Of a stretch of 16,607 bases of DNA, positions 1 to 6,782 are shown in pieces. The DNA is from DATKMG01 sp035541995 (GTDB lineage: Bacteria > Acidobacteriota > Terriglobia > Versatilivoradales > Versatilivoraceae). The stretch is from contig DATKMG010000102.1 in the NCBI GenBank assembly GCA_035541995.1, positions 1 to 16,607 of the forward strand. The letters run 5' to 3'. Made by a program: the position numbers and the translations under genes. The notes under the pieces were generated by a model. That model did not search any database and was not told where the DNA came from. It saw only the letters and a program-made list of their open reading frames with translations. Numbering within the stretch: the first letter of the stretch is position 1; the number at the start of each line of letters is the position of its first letter.

Positions 1-799
1 AGACCAGATAGGAGTTTGCTTCTGCGGAAACCTTAATGTCCCGGGCTTCACTCGCCATGGGTCTGTCACCATCGAATAGCTCAACCGTCAGTCTTAGTGC
101 ACTCGGAGCCGGGCCGGACGGCTTGCCCAGGAAACACCGAACGTCCACGCTTCGGTTGTCTGACAATACGTTTATCGGTTTGGCAAAGATGTTTTCAAAA
201 TGGACATCAGGAACCGCTCGCAACGAAACTTCGCGATAGATACCACCGAATGTCAGGTAGTCAATATTCTCCCCAAAGGGCGGGATATCGGGGCGCTCAG
301 TTGAATCCACTTCGACTTCCAGTACATTGTCTTCGTTCCACTTTAAATGCCTGGTCAATTCGAATGAGAACGGAGTATAGCCTCCGCGGTATTCTCCAAG
401 CTTCTCATTATTAAGAGTCACCCTTGCCGCAGTCATGACCCCGTCAAAATCCACAAAGATGCGACGGTCACGACATGCATTAGGGAGGCGAAAGTGCCGA
501 CGGTAAAGCGACTGAAACTGGAACTCTTTTTCATCAAAGCTGTGCCAGGGGAGAAGTTTGTTCGTGTGCGGAAGGGTGATTTGCTGAAATTTTGAGTCGT
601 CAAAATCCGGACGCGTCGATCCAGGATCCACCTTCCCTCCGTAAAGCCAGTTGCGATTCATCGAAAAGACATATCTGGCAGCGGGTGCCGGAGCGGTCGT
701 TTCGGCGGCATCCGCGATCTCGCGTCTCAAGCTCACACTAGTAAGTGCGACGGTTCCGGCTTTCATGAAATTTCTGCGGTTCATAGTAATAGTGCTCAT
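1..799 (-). CDS. Glycoside hydrolase family 2 protein, 5' part only
   Basis: The minus-strand frame is open from the ATG at 799 to the left edge, giving 266 residues with no stop; the catalytic TIM-barrel part lies outside the window. The visible part matches the N-terminal sugar-binding jelly-roll of GH2 enzymes (beta-galactosidase, beta-glucuronidase, beta-mannosidase group): W85-H86 and YRRHF near 99-103, VDFDGV near 117-122, and the family's FGGIYREV at 184-191, after which the immunoglobulin-like domain begins. The N-terminus carries a Tat-type motif, RRNFMK at 8-13, followed by a short hydrophobic stretch, so export is likely. The start at 799 overlaps the stop of the upstream phosphoesterase gene (TAATG), suggesting translational coupling; an in-frame ATG at 784 (MNRRNFMK) is an equally good start and puts the RR motif at the usual place. 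Neither has a clear Shine-Dalgarno sequence. The family call is confident; the substrate cannot be told. Confidence 0.85.
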   Translation of the reverse strand, partial: MSTITMNRRNFMKAGTVALTSVSLRREIADAAETTAPAPAARYVFSMNRNWLYGGKVDPGSTRPDFDDSKFQQITLPHTNKLLPWHSFDEKEFQFQSLYRRHFRLPNACRDRRIFVDFDGVMTAARVTLNNEKLGEYRGGYTPFSFELTRHLKWNEDNVLEVEVDSTERPDIPPFGENIDYLTFGGIYREVSLRAVPDVHFENIFAKPINVLSDNRSVDVRCFLGKPSGPAPSALRLTVELFDGDRPMASEARDIKVSAEANSYLV

Positions 800-1638
800 T
801 AACAAAGAGTGAAGATTGTAATCTCCGGTCGGGCGTTAAACCGGACCTTCAGCCAATGGCCAAGGCCGCGGTTAATATAGAGGCGCCGGTTGCCGTCCAA
901 TTCGAACTCGCCGGCTGTATAACGTCTGTTAGCAACCGGCAAAAGAGGCGGAGGAAGGAATGGCGGCCGGCATTGTCCTCCATGCGTATGGCCGGATAAG
1001 ATCCATCCCTGGAACTTTTCCCAAACCGGCTGGTCGCACGCATCTGGGTTGTGGCAGAGCACCAGCGCAGGAGACTGGAAGTCCACGCTGGGCATGATCA
1101 ACTCGGGGAAGAAATTAGGTCCCCAGAAGTCATCAATCCCCACGATCTGCAATCCGGCTACAGCCGTCATAGTATTGCGCAGAACCTCTACCCCATGGTT
1201 CTTAACCGTCGCAACTAGCCGGCTTGCAACTTCCTGCCGTTTCCATCCATGCCCATAATCGTGATTCCCTAACACGGCCAGAGTCGCCAACCTTCCCGGT
1301 CGGAGATGGTCAAAGACCCGGTTTACCCTCTCAAGCTGGTTCCCTGGCCTATAGGTGATGAAGTCTCCTGTGATAACCAGTAGATCCGGCTCGAGTTCAG
1401 CTACCTGTCGCAGGGTGTTGATGAGATATCGATCATCTACTTGAGGTCCAATATGAAGATCGCTCACCTGCACCAGGATTCGGCCGCGCAAGGCATCTGG
1501 GAGTCCGGCAATGGGCAGAGGCAGATGAACAACCTCTACCCAGTGAGGTTCGATCCAGTGGGCATAGGTGCCAACAGCAAGCCCCGACCCTGTTATACCC
1601 AGGATGGCTGTGCGAAAAAACCGACGGCGGTTGATCAT
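799..1638 (-). CDS. Tat-exported calcineurin-like metallophosphoesterase (YkuE/YaeI type)
   Basis: A 279-residue metallophosphoesterase. All metal-binding blocks are present in order: DLHIG at 60-64, GDF at 91-93, GNHD at 124-127, CHNP at 195-198 and GHTHGGQ at 216-222. The GHTHGGQ ending and overall size match the YkuE/YaeI branch, whose members act on phosphodiesters, possibly phospholipid headgroups; the substrate here is not determinable. The N-terminus MINRRRFFRT followed by a hydrophobic run is a Tat-type signal or membrane anchor. I chose the ATG at 1638 because AGGA lies about 9 bases upstream and the Tat motif then sits at residues 4-7. The frame stays open back to 1740, which would add 34 residues with no family resemblance. 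The stop codon overlaps the start of the GH2 gene (TAATG). A gap of 111 bases separates it from the upstream MBL gene. Confidence 0.9.
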   Translation of the reverse strand: MINRRRFFRTAILGITGSGLAVGTYAHWIEPHWVEVVHLPLPIAGLPDALRGRILVQVSDLHIGPQVDDRYLINTLRQVAELEPDLLVITGDFITYRPGNQLERVNRVFDHLRPGRLATLAVLGNHDYGHGWKRQEVASRLVATVKNHGVEVLRNTMTAVAGLQIVGIDDFWGPNFFPELIMPSVDFQSPALVLCHNPDACDQPVWEKFQGWILSGHTHGGQCRPPFLPPPLLPVANRRYTAGEFELDGNRRLYINRGLGHWLKVRFNARPEITIFTLC

Positions 1639-1749
1639 GTCTGAGGTTCCTGTAATATTGGCGATCAACCAGGCAGGCGCGCTGCGCCTCAATGACCGCA
1701 ATGGCAGGAAACTATTAACCGCACGAAGCTGAGTTCGCATTCCACTCTT

Positions 1750-2796
1750 CTAACCTACCAACTGCAGCCCGTGCGCATGGGCATGCCAACTGCGGGCGGC
1801 TTGGGCTGCTTGCCGGGATGTTGGGAAATGCTCCCCCGTTATCTCCGTATAGACTTTTTCAACCTGGGAGGCAAAACCGTCACCCACATAGCGAGCAATG
1901 CTGGACTGTCCTAGAAGTTCATCGCGGACCTTCCCAATGGAGTCCTTGACCTCCTGAGAGCTCTTTCTTGCCCGGACTAGAGCTTCCACTTGCCTGTAAA
2001 TCGCCTGGAAGAAACTGCGCTGATCGTTGAGCAGGGTCCCTTGACCACGGGAACCGTGGCCCGGACAAACCAATTGCGCGCCGAGTTTTTGTGCTGCGCT
2101 TAGTGTCGCAATCCATTTCTCCACATTGCCGTCACCAACAAAGTTATGGGGCCCATTGACACAAACATCACCAGAAAACAGGATGCGTTCCTTGGGTAAC
2201 CAAGCCATGGCATCGCCGTGAGTGTGGGCAATACCCAAATGAACCAACTCGACCCGATGCTTGCCATCGTCAAAATAAAGATCTTTGGGAAAGAGCAAAG
2301 ACGGTGGCTTGAGTCGGCTGCCTTTTACGTCGGGCCGTTCCTTTGCAGATTCTTCCCAACGGCCTGGCTTTCCCCCGTAGTAGCCGGTCTCGTACCGTCT
2401 CATCTCTTCAATGACTCCAGTGTGGGCCAGGGGGGTCGCTCCATTCTCAACCCAAGTTTGGTTCCCATAGGCATGATCCCCATGATGATGAGTGTCAAAG
2501 GCAAATCGGACGGGCTTATCGGTGACAGCCCGGATCTTGGGCAACAACTCTTGTGCACCCAGGGGGAAATTCGCATCAATGACCAAAACATAATCTTCGA
2601 ATATTACCCAGCCATTATTGCAAAGACCGCGAGAAAGGTCTCCTACGTGGAAGAAAACATCGGGAGCAATGTGGTCGACTTTTCCGATGTCGCTTTCTTC
2701 TGTTAAGGAGACAACCCCACCCGGGGAAGCAACGATCAAACTGCCCAGCATTGCCGTGGAACCCTTTAGAAAATCCCTTCGCTTGAAACCGCACAT
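1750..2796 (-). CDS. Tat-exported metallo-beta-lactamase-fold hydrolase
   Basis: A 348-residue MBL-fold protein. The zinc site is complete: HxHxDH as HHHGDH at 103-108, H191 in GIAHTHGD, D210 in SGDV and H247 in CPGHG. The N-terminus MCGFKRRDFLKG is a strong Tat motif followed by a hydrophobic segment, so the enzyme probably acts in the periplasm or at the outer face of the inner membrane. It resembles the broad group of exported MBL hydrolases that includes lactonase-like and beta-lactamase-like enzymes; the substrate is unknown. The ATG at 2796 follows AGGAGG by 8 bases. A GTG at 2805 is in frame but overlaps that ribosome-binding site and is therefore unlikely. The C-terminal 90 residues form a helical extension beyond the core fold. 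It is preceded by the M50 protease gene (114-base gap) and followed by the phosphoesterase, all on one strand. Family assignment is secure; function is not. Confidence 0.9.
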   Translation of the reverse strand: MCGFKRRDFLKGSTAMLGSLIVASPGGVVSLTEESDIGKVDHIAPDVFFHVGDLSRGLCNNGWVIFEDYVLVIDANFPLGAQELLPKIRAVTDKPVRFAFDTHHHGDHAYGNQTWVENGATPLAHTGVIEEMRRYETGYYGGKPGRWEESAKERPDVKGSRLKPPSLLFPKDLYFDDGKHRVELVHLGIAHTHGDAMAWLPKERILFSGDVCVNGPHNFVGDGNVEKWIATLSAAQKLGAQLVCPGHGSRGQGTLLNDQRSFFQAIYRQVEALVRARKSSQEVKDSIGKVRDELLGQSSIARYVGDGFASQVEKVYTEITGEHFPTSRQAAQAARSWHAHAHGLQLVG

Positions 2797-2910
2797 ATTT
2801 AGCACCTCCTTTTCTCAATCACTGGAAAGTCATGATTTCGACCCTGCTCGTAACTCAGCCGATCCAGAGAGGAATGAAGTGTGCGAGTCCTCTACTAATT
2901 CAAAAGCTCC

Positions 2911-3870
2911 TCACGGAAATATCCGGATGGGATTGGGGGAGAAGCTCAAAACAAACATCAGAACTGCCAGCAAGGCAAACCTCTTGCGGGGAGTATCGAG
3001 CGGCATCGCGTCATCTAAAGTCCGAGGGTGGTTGATGCCAAGCACCAGCGGGATCAGTGCCCAGATAGCCCACCAGATCCAGAAGACCATCAGCACTGGA
3101 ACAACGATGAAGACGAATACCCGGGAGACCCACCGGTGGTACCACCCGAATAAGGAATAAACAATATGCCCTCCATCCAATTGTCCGACCGGCAAGAGGT
3201 TGATAGCGGTGGCAAAAAGCCCCACCAGCGCAGCCATAGCCACGGGATGATAATTGATGTCCATACCCGGAGGAAAATGAAGACCTTGTGACCGGGCCAC
3301 CAACTTGAATGCCAGAGACTCTCCAAACAGGAAATAAGTGAATCCCGGTCTCATCGGGTTCATTTTAGAGAGGGGCAGGCTGAAGAATAAGGCGGGAAGA
3401 GCGATGATGAATCCGGCGAGCGGACCAGCAATCCCCACGTCGAACAGTGCCTTGCGATCCTGAAAAGGGGAACGGATTCGGATAAAGGCTCCCATTGTCC
3501 CAATGAGGTTCGGGAAGGGGATAAAATAGGGCAATGTGGCATGAATCCGATAGTAGCGGCAGGCTAGGTAATGTCCCATCTCGTGGGCCAACAGAATTCC
3601 CAATACAGTAAATGCAAAAGGGATACCCTCTGCTAACGCCGCGGGATGCTTCCATAGGCTGATGTAGAGAGCAAGTGAGTCCGCAATTGGGGCATTGACG
3701 CGGTAGGAGATTGCCAGTTCAGTTCCCACCAGCAGCGTGGAAAGCAGAGTCAAGGCAAAGAGGAAGAGACTGAGCCGGTACCTGGGACAATAAGTATAAT
3801 CGAAGGGAGCCGGGGTATTTATGAGAATCGGGGGACTTTCCAGATGGGGTCCCCTCAAGCCTTCATCCAT
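2911..3870 (-). CDS. M50 (site-2-type) membrane metalloprotease
   Basis: A 319-residue multi-pass membrane protein. The zinc-protease signature HEMGH is at 96-100 and the second M50 block NLLPVGQLDGGH at 224-235, giving H96, E97, H100 and D232. Hydrophobic segments fall near 33-53, 83-99, 145-168, 208-226, 252-278 and 297-312. There is no PDZ domain between the two active-site blocks, so it is not RseP-like; the layout resembles the EGY1/cyanobacterial branch of site-2 proteases. Such enzymes cleave substrates within the membrane, often to release regulators; the target here is unknown. The ATG at 3870 has only a weak ribosome-binding site (AGGT about 10 bases upstream) and lies 23 bases after a terminator-like hairpin, so the transcript either reads through that hairpin or starts in a very short interval. 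It may head a unit with the MBL, phosphoesterase and GH2 genes downstream. Confidence 0.9.
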   Translation of the reverse strand: MDEGLRGPHLESPPILINTPAPFDYTYCPRYRLSLFLFALTLLSTLLVGTELAISYRVNAPIADSLALYISLWKHPAALAEGIPFAFTVLGILLAHEMGHYLACRYYRIHATLPYFIPFPNLIGTMGAFIRIRSPFQDRKALFDVGIAGPLAGFIIALPALFFSLPLSKMNPMRPGFTYFLFGESLAFKLVARSQGLHFPPGMDINYHPVAMAALVGLFATAINLLPVGQLDGGHIVYSLFGWYHRWVSRVFVFIVVPVLMVFWIWWAIWALIPLVLGINHPRTLDDAMPLDTPRKRFALLAVLMFVLSFSPNPIRIFP

Positions 3871-3892
3871 GTCGTAGGTAACCTAAAACAGC

Positions 3893-3920
3893 AAAGGCGA
3901 GCTTCGAAACTCGCCTTTTT
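3893..3920 (-). terminator. Hairpin terminator downstream of the HU gene
   Basis: A perfect 9-bp stem, AAAGGCGAG (3893-3901) with CTCGCCTTT (3910-3918), closes an 8-base loop. Read in the minus direction, the HU gene's own, the stem is followed by TTT, then GC, then TGTTTT, a broken T-tract. Read in the plus direction it ends in five T. The hairpin is thus roughly bidirectional. It sits 94 bases after the HU stop codon and 23 bases before the M50 start. Confidence 0.65.
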
Positions 3921-4014
3921 GTCCTGCCAATTGCGCCAGGCCCGTTTCCAGAGCGCTGGTACGCGTTGCCATGTCCAGTACACCAATGAGCCTGGACAAA
4001 GCCATCAATCAAGT

Positions 4015-4281
4015 TCACAGAGACTGCAGGTCCTTTCCCGGCTTGAATCGGACGGCTTTTCCCGGCGGAATGGAGACCTCCTCACCGGTCCTCGGATTTC
4101 GTCCGATCCCGGTCTTGCGAGGTTTGATGGTGAATACGCCAAATCCTCGCAGCTCAATGCGATCATCTTTCTGGAGAGCTGCCTTCATGGCATCAAAGAC
4201 CGAATCCACTGCCATCTCAGCTTTTGTCCTAGAGATCCCTGTGCGTTCCACAACTTGGTTAATGATGTCTAACTTGATCAC
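4015..4281 (-). CDS. HU/IHF-family DNA-binding protein
   Basis: An 88-residue histone-like protein, close to the usual 90-95 residues of the family. Helices at the N-terminus (IINQVVERTGISRTKAE, 6-22) lead to GFGVF at 46-50 and the DNA-binding arm with GRNPRTG at 60-66, whose proline (P63) is the residue that intercalates in bent DNA. It would act as a homodimer in the nucleoid or in an architectural role; whether it is HU-like or a specialised IHF-like paralogue cannot be told. The start is GTG at 4281, preceded by AAGGAAGG with about 6 bases spacing. It has its own promoter at 4313-4341 and a hairpin terminator downstream, so it is probably monocistronic. A second in-frame TGA lies two codons after the stop. 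Confidence 0.95.
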   Translation of the reverse strand: MIKLDIINQVVERTGISRTKAEMAVDSVFDAMKAALQKDDRIELRGFGVFTIKPRKTGIGRNPRTGEEVSIPPGKAVRFKPGKDLQSL

Positions 4282-4312
4282 AGCAGACCTTCCTTATAGA
4301 AAATGAAAATCC

Positions 4313-4341
4313 AGTCTAGAGAATAAGTGTAATGTTGTCAA
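4313..4341 (-). promoter_or_regulatory. Sigma70-type promoter for the HU gene
   Basis: On the minus strand TTGACA (4341-4336), a perfect -35 box, is followed after exactly 17 bases by TAGACT (4318-4313), a 4-of-6 match to TATAAT. Transcription would start near 4306, leaving about 25 bases of leader before the GTG start at 4281, which contains the ribosome-binding site. Confidence 0.7.
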
Positions 4342-4580
4342 GAATTCTCTGGGAAATTAACCGGCCAACCATCCGTCCAAACTGCACTTTGTGCCACCCT
4401 CAACTCGAAACGACACTGCGCGCTTTGTCTGTTTATCTTTTCGGCGGCTGGAACCAATCCGTTAGTGAAAATCCTTTGTAACCTATTGTTTGGAAAACGT
4501 CAATCCAAGCGTCCTGCAAAAAAAGTAAACCCAAGGCCGATCGGACCCATGTAGAATCTACCCCTTTGGATAACTTTGCC

Positions 4581-4610
4581 TTGACTGTGTCTTTCCGCAG
4601 GTGCTACTTT
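4581..4610 (+). promoter_or_regulatory. Candidate sigma70-type promoter for the OPT-pepD unit
   Basis: TTGACT (4581-4586) and TACTTT (4605-4610) are separated by 18 bases. The -35 is a 5-of-6 match, the -10 only 3 of 6. A start near 4617 would leave about 35 bases of leader before the ATG at 4652, and would exclude the upstream in-frame GTG at 4601 as a start codon. Confidence 0.45.
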
Positions 4611-4651
4611 TTCGAAGTCCTGCTAGATCAACAAATCGCGAGGAAACTCTG

Positions 4652-6685
4652 ATGGCTGAAACGGACGTTGTGAAAGATGAGGGACGCAAAGGCCGGCCAT
4701 ACGTGCCGGTGGACACTACGATGACCGAGTTTAGCCTGCGCGCACTGCTTATCGGATTGATCATGTGTGTCGTTCTGGGAGCCGCCAACGCATACCTTGG
4801 GCTGAAAGCCGGCATGACCATCGCAGCGACCTACCCCGCCGCTGTGATTGGCATGGCCTTGCTGCGTCTGATGAATGGATCTATCCTGGAAGAGAATTTC
4901 TCAAGAACAGTCGGCTCCATTGGGGAGTCAGTGGCAGCCGGCGCGATCTTCACAATCCCTGCGTTTTTCATCGCTGGTATTTGGCCGCAGTTTGCAACTG
5001 CGGGACATTATCTGGAGTCGTCTGCGATCATGTTTGCAGGGGGTGTGCTTGGCATCATGTTTGTGGCTCTTCTCAGGCGCGTCATGGTAGAAGATCCGGA
5101 CCTTCCATTTCCCGAGTCGGTGGCTGCTTCTGAAATCCATAAATCCGGTCGAGGCGGAGGTACAGGAGCCAGATTTCTTTTTTCAGCCATGGGAGTGGGA
5201 GCATTGATCCAGTCGTTAGGCCAGTTCCAATTCTTCGCTACCGCATGGGGAAAATTCGTGACTTTTTCTCGCGTCACTATCGGCTTGAGGGGCAGTGGAA
5301 ATGCTACGGCTCAAGGAGGCCTGTTGCTGAGCGCCCCTGGGGTCAGCCCTGCGTACATAGGAGTAGGCTATATTATCGGACCGAAGCTGGCTTCTTTGAA
5401 TTTCAGCGGAGGAGTTCTCGCCTGGGGTCTACTAGTTCCCATTATTACTTATTTCCTCGGCCCAACTCTCTTTCCGCCCGGAACCTCGCCTGAAGATCTC
5501 ACTTGGATTGCCATGGCCAACAATGTCTGGAAGTTTATCGTCCGCCCGATAGCGATCGGTGGAATGCTTGTCTCTGCGGCCTATACGCTCTTTCGAATGA
5601 GGACCAGCTTGATGATCGGCATCAGACGATCAATCGGGGATGTGAAGAAGGCAGCCACCGGAGAACACGTACAGATCCGAACGGAACAGGATATTAGTTT
5701 CAAGTGGATTATAGTCGGTATAGCCTTGACGGCGGTTGTGACTTTTGTGATCTACAACCATTTTGCCCAGGATGTTACTGCCGCTCTAGTCGCAACCATT
5801 GTGATGATCCTGGCAGGTTTCTTTTTTGCAGCTGTATCTGGCTATCTGGTAGGCATCATCGGTTCCAGCAACAACCCGATCAGTGGTCTCACACTCTCGA
5901 CTCTGCTGGTGGCCGCCCTGCTCATGGTAGTACTGGGTACCAAAGGAACTACCGGAGTGGCCGCCGTCCTGGGAGTTGCCGGTGTAGTCTGCGTTTCCTC
6001 GGCCGTCGCCGGTGAAATGCTCCAGGACCTGAAAGTCGGTCACATCCTTGGTGGTACTCCCTGGAAGATGGAGGTAGGCGACCTCGCAGGGGTGGGGTTG
6101 GCGTCAGCCGTCATGTTCTTGCCGCTGGTGGTCTTGCACCAGGGCGATATCAATACGGGTGGAACTGGATTTGGAGGTCGGAACCTCCCGGCTCCCCAAG
6201 CCAGTTTGATGGCGCTGCTTTCCCAAGGGATCGTGGGCGGACAGATGGCCTGGCCGCTCATCATCGTAGGGATGCTGTTGGGAGCAGGATTCATCCTGAT
6301 GCAAGTCCGAAGCCCCATGCTGGTCAGTGTGGGCATGTATTTGCCGTTGGAGACCACTTTCGCCATATTTGTCGGCGGGGTCATAAAAGGAGTAGTAGAC
6401 TGGTACAATCAGAAACTCCAATTCAATGAAGCACAGAAGGCACGAGTAGAAAACACGGGGGTCTTGCTGGCCTCGGGACTGATTGCAGGAGAAGCACTGA
6501 TCATGCTTCTATTTGCTGCCTTAGCTTTCGGCGACATCGATATCAGGCGATACGCCATTTTTGAGTCCCCATCGTTCCTGACTAGTTTAGTCATGTTTGC
6601 TATCATCGGATGGATTTTGATTCGAATCCCACTTCGGAATGCCGGGAAGCCGGATGAGCCAGCACCTCCCAGTGCAGTGGTCTGA
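4652..6685 (+). CDS. OPT-family oligopeptide transporter
   Basis: A 677-residue polytopic inner-membrane protein of the oligopeptide transporter (OPT/YSL) superfamily, bacterial branch. The diagnostic N-terminal block is present: EFSLRALLIG at 26-35, NAYLGLKAGMT at 46-56 in the first membrane hairpin, then SIGESVAAGAIFTIPAF near 89-105. The later GSSNNPISGLT block typical of the family is encoded near 5863-5895. Hydrophobic segments recur along the whole length, consistent with about 14-16 helices. Family members carry peptides or metal chelates, usually with protons; the neighbouring pepD favours peptides. I chose the ATG at 4652, which follows GCGAGG by 8 bases; a GTG at 4601 in the same frame would add 17 residues but overlaps the likely promoter. 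The pepD gene follows after 97 bases on the same strand. Confidence 0.93.
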   Translation: MAETDVVKDEGRKGRPYVPVDTTMTEFSLRALLIGLIMCVVLGAANAYLGLKAGMTIAATYPAAVIGMALLRLMNGSILEENFSRTVGSIGESVAAGAIFTIPAFFIAGIWPQFATAGHYLESSAIMFAGGVLGIMFVALLRRVMVEDPDLPFPESVAASEIHKSGRGGGTGARFLFSAMGVGALIQSLGQFQFFATAWGKFVTFSRVTIGLRGSGNATAQGGLLLSAPGVSPAYIGVGYIIGPKLASLNFSGGVLAWGLLVPIITYFLGPTLFPPGTSPEDLTWIAMANNVWKFIVRPIAIGGMLVSAAYTLFRMRTSLMIGIRRSIGDVKKAATGEHVQIRTEQDISFKWIIVGIALTAVVTFVIYNHFAQDVTAALVATIVMILAGFFFAAVSGYLVGIIGSSNNPISGLTLSTLLVAALLMVVLGTKGTTGVAAVLGVAGVVCVSSAVAGEMLQDLKVGHILGGTPWKMEVGDLAGVGLASAVMFLPLVVLHQGDINTGGTGFGGRNLPAPQASLMALLSQGIVGGQMAWPLIIVGMLLGAGFILMQVRSPMLVSVGMYLPLETTFAIFVGGVIKGVVDWYNQKLQFNEAQKARVENTGVLLASGLIAGEALIMLLFAALAFGDIDIRRYAIFESPSFLTSLVMFAIIGWILIRIPLRNAGKPDEPAPPSAVV

Positions 6686-6782
6686 TTCTGGCCTCCATGA
6701 TGTTTTCATGCTCTCATTTTTGATGACATGTGTTGCGTCGCTCGTTGCATGTCGATGATCGCTTACGATAAGGGAGAGAAGA

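Larger units (their letters stand above)
4282..4651. other. Divergent intergenic region between HU and the OPT transporter
   Basis: This 370-base stretch holds no convincing gene on either strand. It contains the HU promoter near its left end and a candidate promoter for the transporter near its right end. Between them, about 4342-4580, I see only an 11-base dyad GTAGAATCTAC at 4551-4561, a small CCGATCGG palindrome at 4537-4544 and a run of seven A at 4518-4524. Confidence 0.7.

Noticed and set aside
1639..1740. N-terminal extension of the phosphoesterase by 34 residues to an ATG at 1740
   Set aside because: The extension would push the Tat motif to residue 37, has no family resemblance, and the internal ATG at 1638 has a ribosome-binding site.
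2218..2706. 162-codon plus-strand open frame opposite the MBL gene
   Set aside because: Antisense to the zinc-binding core of a clear MBL protein and without recognisable motifs.
2797..2805. GTG start for the MBL protein at 2805
   Set aside because: The GTG overlaps the AGGAGG ribosome-binding site that correctly serves the ATG at 2796.
4601..4651. GTG start for the OPT transporter at 4601
   Set aside because: It overlaps the candidate promoter, lacks a ribosome-binding site, and the added residues do not resemble the family.
6696..6722. Possible terminator after the OPT gene (CATGA/TCATG stem then a T-run)
   Set aside because: The stem is only 5 bp, AT-rich and separated from the T-run by several bases; too weak to annotate.
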